The notes under the pieces were generated by a model. That model was not told the origin of the DNA. It saw only the letters and a list, made by a program, of their open reading frames with translations, and did no database searches. Both the position numbers and the translations under genes were made by a program. Shown piece by piece: positions 36,250 through 48,127 of a DNA stretch of 64,000 bases; the stretch's first letter is position 1, and every line of letters starts with the position of its first letter. This DNA is from Brasenia schreberi (lineage: Eukaryota; Streptophyta; Magnoliopsida; Nymphaeales; Cabombaceae): positions 6,101,501-6,165,500 of the forward strand of contig JAYKKT010000036.1 of assembly GCA_036023115.1 (NCBI GenBank), written 5' to 3'.

Positions 36250-37649
36250 GAGTTATTACTTTGTCAACAACGATGATGTCTATCGCGTGACTATTCGTGC
36301 AAGACAAGCCAAGTGGTGTTCAGTGTAGCAAGAATTTACCTTTGATGAAATCTGAGTTGAAGAATAAGTGCATGAATTAGAACATTTCTAACGAAATCTG
36401 AGGGAATTTGAATGATAGGAGTGAAATCAAAGGCGGCAGCTTGCACTCATTGTTCAGTAGTGGGTTTTAGATGGAGCGATTTTATGATTAACCATTGAAG
36501 GCTAGTCACCAATTTCTCTTTTAAGGTAAAGCTAGCTAGCAATCTCGGGGACCAACTATATGTTCTTTAGGATGGTGTTTTAGTTCGAGGATGGCAATAG
36601 TTTAGGCTTTCAAGAGCAGGATAATTTCTGTCTAGATCTCTTTTTAGAAGATAATGAGTACTCCATTTACTTTTTTAATGCAACGCCAATAAAAATTATG
36701 GATTCTTTTCTGCAACTGCTCTGATTTGGCCCAGTGGCAAAACTTGGATTTCTGTTTCTGTGGCAACAGAAGTTGCCTCCTTCAGTATATGCTATCCATC
36801 TTGCCTCTTCGTAGACATTTGAAAATTGATGCCAGTACGTGCTCTGGCCGTTCCCTTTCCTCGAGTCCTGACCTGCTATTTCTGGAGCGGACTTCTTTTG
36901 AATCGACCAGCTTAGGTTGATTCTTCGTGGTATGCCCGTCGATAACATATAACAAATCACTTGACTCGGTAGGGCTATTCTTAGTTTTCTTTACACAATT
37001 GATAACCGAGTGGATTCTTTGTTTCAGAGCTTTACATTACTTAGCTTTAAATTTTGTGTATCTTCTTATCACAGCAAAAACCAAACTCATCTCTCTGTTT
37101 TAGTTAGTCTGCATTAATATTTTCTTCTTGGGTACTCAAATTTAAAGATAATTGATTTATAAAATCCTCTTTTTTGATGCCTTGCATGCACTACATCTAT
37201 TCTGCTACTTTTTTATTTTCTTTTCTACAGTTTTAGAACAGCAAACCTCACCTTAGGCATAGCAGACCACACACTCTTATGTTCTATTCAGAAAGGGCAC
37301 ATGATTTTTTATTAAATTACGATGACTTTTGTTTTGAAGCTGAGAGTTCTATGCTTAGATTGGTTTCATCACGGGAAGCTGTGGGATTGATAGATTCAAT
37401 TATGTTGTTGGTATTGTGACTATTGTCCATACTACTTAGTACATCAGAGGGAGAAACGTGTTCAACTGATAGGCTTTTCTTGCGAAGCACAAAAACATAA
37501 TTGGGTCTGAAGAGCAAACAATGACAAGGAGCTAGTGTAACTTTCAAGGGCTTCACTCTGAAAGAAATAGTTCACAAAGGAGTTCCAAAGCTAGAAAAAA
37601 GAAAAAGGAAACTTTAAGTCGAAAATATGCAGGTATTGCTTCAGGATCT
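36250..37649. other. no gene recognised
   Basis: Between a LINE and the DGD1-like fossil. Small open frames at 36667-36960 and 37317-37556 (minus) have no recognisable domain. Some of this may be eroded upstream introns of the fossil gene. Confidence 0.35.
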
Positions 37650-38515
37650 TTAAAATCAATTGTGTGAATGTCCATAATGTGAACCCAAGGTTCGTTAAAG
37701 TTGTGGAGAAGGTGGCAGCTGATGGAGAGTATGTCAGGAAAACATTTCAAAAGAGGGGATATTTCTCGGTGAAAGGATATACAGATCTTATAGATCAATT
37801 ATTGAAGTAAAAGCGATCTGGATGGCTTCAAATTGGATGTTTTGGTAGCGGAAAGGATTCTCCTGAATACAGTCCACTGCAAAGAAGCTCAATCTAAATA
37901 TGAACTTTCTCATAGCAAGTTGAGAATTCACTTCATGGGTAATTAGATGTTGTACTTTGCCATTGCTTGTATATGTGCCATTGAGATTTTGGTTTTACTC
38001 GTCTTAATTCATAATGAGAGGAGGTAATCGAACATGCCTTCGATTGCGAACCATCCCTTTATTTTGCTATAGGTACAAGATTTTCGTCAACTCCAGTATA
38101 AGCGATTTGCTGTTTTCATCAAAAGCTGATGATCTCATAATGAGAATATTTGTAATTTGTGCTGACTACACATGGGCATTCCCAAGCTGCTTGACATACA
38201 GAACATTTGAAAGCTTCGTTGCAATGGTGAAGAGAGCAATGTTTAGAGATCCTGTACCTCTTACTACGGTGCAGAGATATACGCTTTCCTGGGAAGCTGT
38301 TGGAAAGAAATAATTCAAATTGAGAATGCCAGTTATGACAAAATCTTAAATGGTCGCAAGGAAGCTTCAGTAGGCAAGATTCATTGCGAGAGTAGTACCA
38401 AGTTACAATGGGTTAGCTTTCTTGCATTACTTCTCGCAGAAGATGAATTATGACACGCAGCATTTCACGGATTTGAATCTACTACCTCACCAAGTAGAGA
38501 ACCTCTCCCATTGAT
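37650..38515 (+). pseudogene. digalactosyldiacylglycerol synthase (DGD1-like) fragment, intron retained
   Basis: DGD synthases add galactose to monogalactosyldiacylglycerol in the chloroplast outer envelope. The C-terminal glycosyltransferase part survives in pieces: VNVHNVNPRFVKVVEKVAAD and KGYTDLIDQLLK (37660-37810). After a stop/frameshift come SDLDGFKLDV, FGSGKDSP and QSTAKKLNLNMNFL (37811-37915), then YKIFVNSSISDLLFSS, FVICADY, CLTYRTFESFVAMVKRA and LTTVQRYTLSWEA (38073-38305). The last piece is YDTQHFTDLNLLPHQVEN (38449-38502), near the usual C-terminus. Between 37939 (GT) and 38072 (AG) an intron-like segment interrupts the homology exactly before YKIF, so this is a duplicated rather than retro-copied gene. 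Upstream exons are not recognisable. Confidence 0.8.
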
Positions 38516-38721
38516 GGTAAACCCTGTAAAAGTAATACATACACCTTCTGTTGTATCATTATCCAAGGCTTTTTCAATATTCTAGTTGTCATTTTGTACT
38601 CTTTTGGATTTAAATGCAGGTGGGCAACTACAAATCGATGTTTCCAGCCCAATTTAATGTGGGACATGGTTTGGTTTCAATTTGGCCCTTTATTTCATGT
38701 GTTCCGTTGATGTATCAAATT

Positions 38722-39255
38722 TGTAAATATCGTAGCAGACCTTGTATTGCATGGGGTACCGATACACTTGTTTACGACAATACAATATAGATGATTTTTA
38801 AATTATTTTTTAAAAGTTTTATATAAAACTTAATAATATAATGAAAAAATTCTACCATATGCATCACATTAAGAGACAATGGATTCAATGTCAAAACAAT
38901 CCAAATCACATCTATACATCGGTCTCAGACCCGTGTATGCCTATGAATGGTCATAAACAAAAGGATTGGTCTTGTAGAGAGGAAGGGATAGACATGAAGG
39001 AAGAGCAAAAAGAAAAAAAAAGCGGGCATAGAGGTGGTTTGCACATACTCAAGCTTTGAGTTAAGAAAAATATGATTTTTGAAACTTATATCTTATCGTA
39101 TGATATGGGATGTATCTACGATACAGTGCCCTTATTCCAGTGTATCATACGATACACCCTAATACAATATGGTAAATGATATTTTGTGATATAAGTATTT
39201 GAATACCGATATGTACGATACACATATCGCGTTGTACAATACGATTATTGTAATA
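38722..39255. repeat. dispersed CGATAC-rich repeat, copy 1
   Basis: Begins TTGTAAATATCG, followed by TGCATGGGG, GATTTTTAAATTAT, CACATTAAGAGACAATGGA and a stretch full of GATAC/GTATC words ending near 39255. Collinear with 40330-40850. Non-coding; class unknown. Confidence 0.65.
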
Positions 39256-39474
39256 GACTATGTATCACAGGCTATGCCCAGGCTCTGCTGGCTCAAGGAA
39301 ACGTATATGCGTGGGGTGCAGTAAGATTTTTACTGCTGAGCAGAATCTCTCTTTTCTTTTCTATGAACTTGAAACCCCTGGGTGAGATATTGCAGATTTC
39401 CAGACTCCAATCCTCTTTACCATACTTCATCTCTAGTAGCATCTTTCAGCTGGAAACCGGACCCCGACTAATCA

Positions 39475-39600
39475 GGTTTGAGCCAGGTCAGCTCAGTGTG
39501 GGAGTAAAGGTTTTGCATTGTTGGCCTGTTCTCCATTTAAGACTCGAACTCGAGACTTCCCTTAAGGAGAACAAATGCCAAACCACTTGAACCAATGAAG
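39475..39600 (-). mobile_element. tRNA-derived SINE-like fragment
   Basis: The minus strand carries a B-box-like AAGTCTCGAGTTCGAGTCTT at 39540-39560, downstream of an A-box-like ATTGGTTCAAGTGGT at 39580-39595, the spacing of an internal polymerase III promoter. Confidence 0.45.
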
Positions 39601-39607
39601 CGTTAAA

Positions 39608-39697
39608 AGACTGCACTGTGGGAGTGAGAGTCGAACTCCCCACCCGCAGCGGCGGCCTAAGAAAGCTCCATCAGTTGAGCTACCCATGATCTAGGTG
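39608..39697 (-). mobile_element. tRNA-derived SINE
   Basis: On the minus strand an A-box-like GGGTAGCTCAACTGATGG at about 39670-39688 is followed by the B-box GGGGAGTTCGACTCTC at 39627-39642. It belongs to the same family as the SINE at 48289. Confidence 0.6.
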
Positions 39698-40329
39698 CTG
39701 CTCTTGCACACTTCGGATGGTTCGTATTAATGTCTTCCTTTTACTTTGAGTACAACCGTAACATTAAAAGTTTAAAAGGTTTTTAAAGAAAATAAAAACA
39801 ACAACAATATTATACTTGTGTTTCACAAGTAAAAGAGATGCAAGTGTTACTGTCACGGTTGGGCAGAAACCAGTTTTCTCTCTCACACACGCATGCCTGC
39901 GTGTATGTACATATATATGTTTCTCAAGAAGGTGTCCTTCAAAACTTCAAACGAAAAAAAAAAATGAAATAGTGGTTTATAACACAAATTTTCTTATATA
40001 AGACACAAAAGGTAGTTAAAAAAGGTTCACAAAGTTAATACAAAAACTAATAACAAAATGTTGAAATTTAATTAAAATAAAAACTAAACGTAAAATTGAA
40101 AAATATTGTGAACGTAACTGAACAATATCATAATGAGATACTGAAAATCAAGAAGCAAAAGGGGCTGAGGAATCATTCGCTTCAGCTTTTCTTTTGTAAC
40201 GTTCATGACACCGGTGATCTCACTTACGGGTTAGCATCCAACCGTGTGTCGTCACTAGCAGCTGCTAGCAGCTTGCTGCAAAACAGCAAAGAGACAATGA
40301 AACCTACCGCAACATATACTCCCAACAAT
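39698..40329. other. no gene recognised
   Basis: Non-coding AT-rich spacer between two copies of the CGATAC-rich repeat. Confidence 0.4.
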
Positions 40330-40850
40330 GTTGTAAATATCGTGTCAGATCCCATATTGCATGGGGCAGTAGTACACCTATATGATATGGTACTATATAA
40401 GTGATTTTTAAATTATTTTAAAAAAAATCATAACTAAGTGTAAAAATCACGAAAAACATTTCTACATTATGCACCGTACCAATAGACGGATTAAGTATCA
40501 AAACAAACCAAATCACATGTATACATCACTCTTGGGCTTGATTTTGAAATTTGAAATTGATGACTATTAATGAGTTTGAACAACATATGAGATTTTTGGA
40601 GAAAAAAGAGTTGGTTAAAGAAAGGAATGGGTACACGGATAACATATGAGTTTAAATACAACCGAGCTTTCATTTAAAATATGATTTTTGAAACTTATAC
40701 TTATCATACAATACAAGTATATCATACGATCCAACATCTGTGTCGTAGCATATTGTACAATAATGCTCAATACGGTATGATAAATAAATGGTGTTTTGTA
40801 TTGATACATAGTGTACGCGTATTGTATATGATACGATTTTATATAGTTGT
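40330..40850. repeat. dispersed CGATAC-rich repeat, copy 2
   Basis: Begins TTGTAAATATCGTGTCAG and follows copy 1 in the order TTGCATGGGG, GATTTTTAAATTAT, GCACCGTACCAATAGAC and a region of ATACGAT/ATCATACGAT words. The 5' end of a LINE lies about 30 bases after its end. Confidence 0.65.
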
Positions 40851-40879
40851 TCCGAATATGGTCCAATTTTTTTTGAAAA

Positions 40880-42938
40880 ACTTTGCCCATGTAAGGGATC
40901 ACCCTTGCATTGTCGGTCCCAAGCTCGGATAAAGGAGGACGATTGTGTTAGCTTTCGATAGCCAGCATAAAACTTCGTCGAATTTTTATAACATAGATTA
41001 CAAAAATTATGAACATTGCTTTGGGGCGTCGCCGCCTAGCGACACGTTATAAAGCCCGAATGCAGTGATAAGTAAGCAAGGGCCACTACATTTTCACCCA
41101 AATGTAGTGAATCAATTGCAGAGAGGGTTTTCATATCATGGATGGGTGTGGGTAAAGAAGTTAGTCCTGCTACATTGCCGCCCGAATGTAGTGAATAATT
41201 TTCAAAGAGGGTCTCCGCATTTTGAATATGCACGGATGTGGGAAGGTAGTTCTAAATAATAAGATTCGTATTAGTTCTTGGAATATCGAAACATTATCCG
41301 GTAAGCTAATGGAGGTGGTAGATACTATGATGCGGAGAAAGATTCATATTCTATGTTTATAAGACACAAAATGGGTTGGAGAAAAGCAAAGGAGAAAGAG
41401 GATACAAGTTTTAAATTATGGTACTCAAGTAAAGAAAAGGCTCAAAATGGAGTTGGAATTATCATAAATAAAGATTTAAAGGATAGTGTAGTAGACATAC
41501 AACGATATGGTGACCGAATCATGAGTTGAAATTATTGTACAAACAGAGGTTTTGAATATAGTTTGTGCTTACGCACTTCAAGTAGGACTAGAAGATAATA
41601 TAAAGACAACTTTTTGGGAAGAGTTAGATAAGATGATTCAAAAGATTCCACAAAGGGAGATTATTTGTTTAGGACATGTCGGTAAAGAGGCATTAGGATA
41701 TCAAGGTATTCATGGAAACTTTGGTTTTGGAGATATAAATGACGAAGGTAGGGAGATTTTAAATTTTGCTATAGCATTTGATCTCTTTATAGTGAATATA
41801 ATCTTCAAAAAATGAGATGAACATTTAATTACTTATAAGAGTGGCTTATCACAAACACAAATTGATTACTTTTTTTGTATAAAAAAAGATAGAGCATGTT
41901 GTAAAACTTACAAGGTAATTTTAGGAGGCAGCTTAACGACCTAACATCGACTTTTAGTTATGGATTTACAAATAAAAAAAATAGACAAAGAAGAAAACAG
42001 TGTATCGAGCTATTCAGATTAAATGGTGGAACATCAAAAGCAAGAAAAAAGATATATTTAAACAGAAAGTCCTTCAAGGAGAGATTTGGAATTATGTTGG
42101 TACACCCTGTGATATGTGGAACAATATGGCTATACATATTAGGAAAATGGCGAAAGATGTGTTAGGTGTATCTAAAGGAGGTGTAGCGGTACAAAAAAAA
42201 GCTTGGTAGTGGAGTGAAGTAGTGCAAAATAAAATCAAGGCACAGAGGACATGTTACAAATTACATTATGCTAAGAAAACTAGTAAAACTTTAGAGGCTT
42301 ATAAGAAAGGAAAGAAGGAAGCGAAAAAGGCCGTTAGTGAAGCAAAAGCTAAAATTTAAGAGGATTTATATAAAAAACTCAACTCAAAAGAGGGTGAAAG
42401 AAATACTTTTAGGATAGGTAGGGCTAGAGATAAGAAAACTAAAGATCTTAATTATATTATATGCATCAAGAACGAAGATGAAAAAATTCTAATGGCAAAT
42501 GATGAAATAAGAAATAGATGTAAAAACTATTTTTATAAGCTTTTTAATGAAAATAAAGATGTTAGTATTAGCTTAGGAGAGTTAGCCAAATCAGAAAAGT
42601 ATATAAACCACAATTTCTACCGACGTATTCAAAAGAATGAAGTCAAAGAGACTTTTAAACATATGAAGGGTGGTAAATCGGTAGGACCAGACAATATTCC
42701 TATACAAGTTTAGAAAATACTAGGAGAAATAGGAATCACTTGGCTCACAAGACTATTTAATGAATACGGAGAAACCAAAAGATGCTCGAGGAATAAAGAG
42801 CGAGTACACTTATACCCATTTATAAGAACAAGGGAGACATTCAAAATTGTGCCAATTATCAAGGTATCAAGTTAATGAGTCATACTATGAAATTGTGGAA
42901 AAGAATTATCGAGCATAGGTTAAGACAAGTATCAAGTA
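40880..42938 (+). mobile_element. RTE-type LINE, copy E, left part
   Basis: Full 5' end (ACTTTGCCCATGTAAGGG) with both leader units. Decayed endonuclease at 41270-41960, for example KALGY/HGNFGFGDIND near 41700, then linker and the start of the RT (GGKSVGPDNIPIQV at about 42665-42713). It breaks off at AAGTATCAAGTATA, where copy F begins on the opposite strand, and continues at 45813. Confidence 0.9.
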
Positions 42939-45812
42939 TAACAACAACAACAACTAAGCTTTTTCCCATACTAGACGGGGTCGGCTACATGGATTCTTTG
43001 TTTCCACATATCTCTATCGTGTGCCATGTTAGCAGTTAACTCCCAATAAGCTAGATCATTCTTTATTGTTTCTTTCCAACACTTTTGTGGTCGTCCTCTA
43101 CCTTTTTTAATACTTTCCAAATTTAGTTTTTCTAACCTTCTTACAGGTTCTTCTTTTGATCTTCTTTCTATATGTCCAAACCATCTTAAACGACGTTCTC
43201 TCATTTTATCATCTATTGGTGCCACTCCTAATTTGTTTCTAATAACCTCATTATGTATACGGTCTTTTCTTGTATGACCATTCAACATCTTCATTTCTGT
43301 CACAAACATCTTTTGTACATGTTGATGATTAACTGCCCAACACTTAGAACCATAAAATATGGCAGGCCTAATTGCTGCTCTATAATATTTACCTTTTAAT
43401 TTTAATGGTATCTTCTTATCACAAAGAATACCTGATGCTCCTCTCCATTTTAACCAACCAGCATTAATTCTATGTGTAACATCTCCATCAATTCTTTCAT
43501 CACTCTAAAAAATTGACCCTAGGTATTTAATACTTTCCTTTTGGGGAATGCAATGTGTGTCAATTTTAATTTCTATGTCCTCTGAAGTAACCAAACGATC
43601 AAACTTACATTCCATATATTCTGTCTTTGTTCTACTAAGTCGGAAACCTTTGCTTTCTAATGTTTCTCTCCATAGTTCCAATTTTCTATTAACTTTTTCC
43701 TTAGACTCCTCCACTAATACAATGTCATCTGCAAATAACATACACCAAGGTACTTCATCTTGAATATGTTTTGTTAACTCATCCATCACCATTATAAGTA
43801 TGGACTTAAAGTTGATCCTTGATGTAACCCAATATTAACTTCAAAGAAGTCTGTCGTTCCTTGATGAGTCCTCACACATGTTTTTGCACCATCATACATG
43901 TCTCTTATAAGGTTAATATATGTCAATGGGATACCTCTTTTTTCCAAAGTTCTCCAAATAACCTCCCTCGATACCCTATCATAAGCTTTTTCTAGATCAA
44001 TAAATATCATGTGAAGGTCTTTTTTTTTGCTCTAAAATGTTCCATAAGACGTCTCAAAAGGTGAATCGCTTCAATAGTAGATTTGCCCGGCATGAATCCA
44101 AATTGGTTCTCTATTGTACTTGATACTTGTCTTAACCTACGTTCGATAATTCTCTCCCATAATTTTATAGTATGACTCATTAACTTGATACCTAGATAAT
44201 TCGCACAATTTTGAATGTCTCCCTTGTTCTTATATATGGGTATAAGTGTACTTGCTCTCCATTCCTCGGGCATCTTTTGGTTTTTACATATTTCATTAAA
44301 TAGTCTAGTGAGCCAAGTGATTCCTATTTCTCCTAGTATTTTCCAAACTTCTATAGGAATATTATCTGGTCCTACCGATTTACCACCCTTCATATTTTTA
44401 AGAGTCTTTTTGACTTCATTCTTTTGAATACGTCGGTATAAATTGTGGTTTATATACTTTTATGACTTGATTAAATCTCCTAAACTAATACTAACATCTT
44501 TATTTTCATTAAAAAGATTATACAAATAGTTTTTCCATCTATTTCCTATATCATCCTTTTCAACTAGAATTTTTTCATCCTCATCTTTTATGTATCTAAC
44601 GTAATTAAGATCTTTAGTTTTCTTATCTTTATCCATAGCTATCCTAAAAATATATCTTTTACCTCTTTTGAGTTGAGTTTTTTATATAAGTCCTCCCAAA
44701 TCTTAGCTTTTGCTTCACTAACAGCCCTTTTCACTTCCTTCTTTGCTTTCTTATAACCCTCTAAAATTTCACTAGTTTTCTTAGCATAATGTAATTTGTA
44801 ACATGCCTTATTTTTCTTGATTTTATTGTGCACTGCTTCACCCCACCACCAAGCTTCTTTCTGTACCGATACACCTCCCTTACATTCACCTAACACCTCT
44901 TTCGCCACCTTCCTAATATGTATAGTCATATTGTTCCACATATCACAAGGTGTACCAACATAATTTCAAGTATCTCCTTGAAGGACTTTCTGTTTAAATA
45001 TATCTTTTTTCTCACTTTTGAGGTTCCACCATTTAGTCTGAATAGCTCGATTCACTCTTTTCTTCTTTGTCCATTTTTTTATTTGTAAATCCATAACTAA
45101 AAGTCGATGTTGGGTGTTTAGGCTTTCTCCTAGAATTACCTTACAATCTTTACAGCATGCTCTATCTTTTTTTCTACAAATAAAGTAATTAATTTGTGTT
45201 TGTGATAAGCCACTCTTATAAGTAATTAAATGTTCATCTCATTTTTTGAAAATTGTATTGACTATAAAGAGATCAAATGCCATAGCAAAATTTAAAATCT
45301 CCCTACCTTCCTTGTTTATATCCCCAAAACCAAAGTTTTCATGAATCCCTTAATATCCTAATGCTTCTTTACCGACATGTCCATTTAAATCTCTTCCTAA
45401 ACAAATCATCTCCCTTTGTGGAATCTTTTGAAACACCTTATCTAACTCTTCCCAAAAAGCTGTCTTTATACTATCTTTTAGTCCCACTTGGGGTGCGTAA
45501 GCACAAACTATATTCAAAACCTCTACTCCTAACACTAATTTCAACGTCATGATTCGGTCACCATATCATTGTATGTCTACTACACTCTGCTTTAAATCCT
45601 TATTTATGATAATATCAACTCTGTTTCGAGCCTTTTCTTTATCTGAGTACCATAATTTAAAACCAGTATCCTCAATCTCCTTTGCTTTTTCTCCAACCCA
45701 TTTTGTCTCTTATAAACATAGAATATGAATCTTTCTCTGAATCATAGTATCTACCACCTCCATTAGCTTACCCGATAATGTTCCGATATTCCAAGAACCA
45801 ATATGAATCTTA
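42939..45812 (-). mobile_element. RTE-type LINE, copy F, nested in copy E
   Basis: Minus-strand LINE whose 3' tail (CAACAACAACAACTAAGC complement) abuts copy E at 42939. Its 5' end (TAAGATTCATATTGG) is at 45812, about 380 bp short of full length. The RT is the best preserved in the window. GGKSVGPDNIPIEVWKILGE through NQFGFMPGKSTIEAIHLLRR lies at 44393-44030, then [16 protein letters not shown] (43990), [14 protein letters not shown] (43835-43795), and FADD with its flanks (43724-43735 on the plus strand). The C-terminal NGHTRKDRIHNEVIRNKLGV is near 43225-43285. Only a few frameshifts and stops, consistent with a younger insertion. Confidence 0.93.
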
Positions 45813-47026
45813 TGAATTTGGATTCATGCCAGGCAAATCTACTGTTGAAGCGATTCACTTTTTGAGATGTCTTATGAAACATTTTAGAGGAAAAGGAAAA
45901 GACCTTCATATGATATTTATTGATTTAGAAAAAGCTTATGATAGGGTACCAAGGGAGGTTCTTTGAAGAACTTTAGAAAAAATGAGGTATCCATTGACAT
46001 ACATTAACCTTATAAGAAACATGTACGATGGTGCAAAAACATGTGTGAGGACTCATGAAGGAATGACAGACTTCTTTGAAGTTAATATTGGGTTATATTA
46101 AGGATCAACTTTAAGTTTATACTTATTTATAATGGTGATTGATGAGTTAACAAAACATATTCAAGATGAAGTACCTTCGTGTATGTTATTTACAAATGAC
46201 ATTGTGTTAGTGGAATAAGGAAAAAGTTAATAGAAAATTGGAACTATGGAGAGAAATATTAGAAATCAAAGGTCTCCGACTTAGTAGAACAAAGACAAAA
46301 TATATGGAATGTAAGTTTGATCATTTGGTTACTTCAGTGGACATAGAAATTAAAATTGGCACACATTGCATCTCCCAAAAGGAAAGTTTTAAATACCTAG
46401 TGTCAATTTTTAAGAGTGAAGGAAGAATTGATGGAGATGTTACGCATAGAATTAATACTGGTTGGTTAAAATGGAGAGGGTATGGGAAAAGGCTTAGTTG
46501 TTGTTGTTAGTTAAAATGGAGAGGAGCATCATATATTCTTTGTGATAAGAAGATACCATTAAAGTTAAAAGGTAAATATTATAGAGTAGCAACTATGCCT
46601 GCCATGTTTTATGGTTCTGAGTGTTGGGCAGTTAATCATCAACACGTACAAAAGATGTCTGTGATAGAAATGAAGATGTTGAGATGGATGAGTGGTCATA
46701 CAAGAAAAGACCGTATACATAATGAGGTTATTAGAAACAAGTTAGGAGTGGCACCAATAGAGGATAAAATGAGAATATCGTTTAAGATGGTTTGGACATA
46801 TAGAAAGAAGATCAAAAGAACCTATAAGAAGGTATGAGAAACTAAATTTGGAAAGTATTAAAAGAGGTAGAGGACGACGACAAAAGTGTTGGAAATAAAC
46901 AATAAAGAATGATCTAACTTATAGTGAGTTAACCGCTAACATAACACACGATAGGGATATGTGGAAACAAAGAATCCATGTAGCCGACCCTATTTAGTAT
47001 AGGAAAAGGCTTAGTTGTTGTTGTTG
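45813..47026 (+). mobile_element. RTE-type LINE, copy E, right part
   Basis: Resumes with TTTGGATTCATGCCAGGC, the RT sequence that follows the break at 42938 in other copies, and runs to the tail GGCTTAGTTGTTGTTGTTG. Against intact relatives about 10 bases are missing at the break and there is no target duplication, so insertion of copy F deleted a little target. The catalytic box reads FTND (46189-46200), with the first catalytic Asp lost. It carries the micro-insertion at 46480-46509. Confidence 0.9.
46480..46509 (+). mobile_element. 30-bp LINE 3'-end micro-insertion with perfect target duplication
   Basis: The inserted bases are the LINE 3' terminus only, TATGGGAAAAGGCTTAGTTG plus a short TTG tail. 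The flanks GTTAAAATGGAGAGG at 46465-46479 and 46510-46524 are identical over 15 bases, while other LINE copies have a single copy of this word. Confidence 0.92.
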
Positions 47027-47686
47027 CTCCAAATATGGATAGTAAGAAAGTCTGCAATATCCTCATGAGTAAGCATGCATGTCGTCTCCTTGCTAGTGTG
47101 TATGTGATGCAGCTCTTTATGTCTCTCTCTCTCTCTCTATGTGTGTGTGTGTGGGAGCACTTACGCATGTACCCATATCTATATATGGGTAGGCCTGCCA
47201 AACAAGGTGAACAAGCCAAGATGGATTGATCTAGATCTTCCAACCCATGAACACGCAAAACAATTTAACTTTGACCGTAGCAACGTCAAAATATTTTGAT
47301 GGACAGCTTATTGCTATGATCATTGATCAATGCCTATTTTGTTTACTCGAAATGAGCCAATCAAGCTTATACTGAGTTGAAGGTTTTAGATAACATGAAC
47401 ACAAACTTGCAAATTAAACATAAAATGGTTGATTTTTTATGAAAAATGGAAAATCTTGCTGATTTAGGGTTGTAGTTTTTTATTCAGTTCTGTTTTTTAT
47501 ATAAAAGTTAGGACATATTAAGGGCATACACCCAGTTAAATTGGGTTAGCATGTTTATGCCGTAACATATTAAATGTCACGCATACACAATCCTATTCGA
47601 CTCAAACACGATGAGCCCGACCTGACCTGTTTGCAACTCATCTCTTTAACCTTATATGAGCCAAGACCTTTGATCTCCTTAGACTA
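47027..47686. other. spacer with (CT)n(TG)n run
   Basis: No gene recognised. A short CT run followed by TG units lies at about 47122-47153. Confidence 0.5.
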
Positions 47687-48127
47687 GACATGTCCGGTTC
47701 TTATTTGCATGGAACTTGAAACCGGAACTGAACCGCCGTAAAGCCAGTTTCGGTTGCTGAAATGGTTTCATTAACCGTATTTTTTTAAAATTTTATCTTT
47801 TTAAATGAATCGGCTTTCAAGCCGGTGGCTATCTGCCACGGTGACAACCAGGCAGTTTCAACATGTCCTGGAGAGTCGAACTCATAACCAACTAGGGTGC
47901 TAAGAAATGCCCTACTATTGAGATGCTACTGCGTTGATGATAAGAGGTTTTGTAAAAAATATTTAAACTATATGAGAGGTTTGGAACCATCGGTTTCGGG
48001 ACAGTTTTCGGAGACCATGGACTGTAACTGAACTGAGGGTTTTCAATTCTGGTTATGGTTCCGAAACAGGTTCGCTCAGCTCTACAGATGATCAGTTCTG
48101 GTTGAAACCGGCGGAACCGGCCATGTT
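47687..48127. mobile_element. GGTTCC-rich inverted-repeat element, copy 4
   Basis: Left end TA|GACATGTCCGGTTC (TA at 47685-47686) and right end GAACCGGCCATGTT|TA (TA at 48128-48129). GGTTCC/GAACCGG-rich arms flank an AT-rich centre holding a tRNA-like segment. About 441 bp, non-coding. Confidence 0.8.
47828..47940 (-). mobile_element. tRNA-like SINE segment inside inverted-repeat copy 4
   Basis: The minus strand contains TTATGAGTTCGACTCTCCAG (B-box context) preceded by GCATCTCAATAGTAGGGCAT (A-box region). Confidence 0.55.

Noticed and set aside
36667..36960. 97-residue minus-strand open frame
   Set aside because: Its composition is not that of a known domain, and I found no supporting signal on either strand.
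44215..44427. Plus-strand frames of 60-75 residues inside LINE F
   Set aside because: They are antisense to conserved RT coding sequence, and similar mirror frames recur at the same place in other copies.
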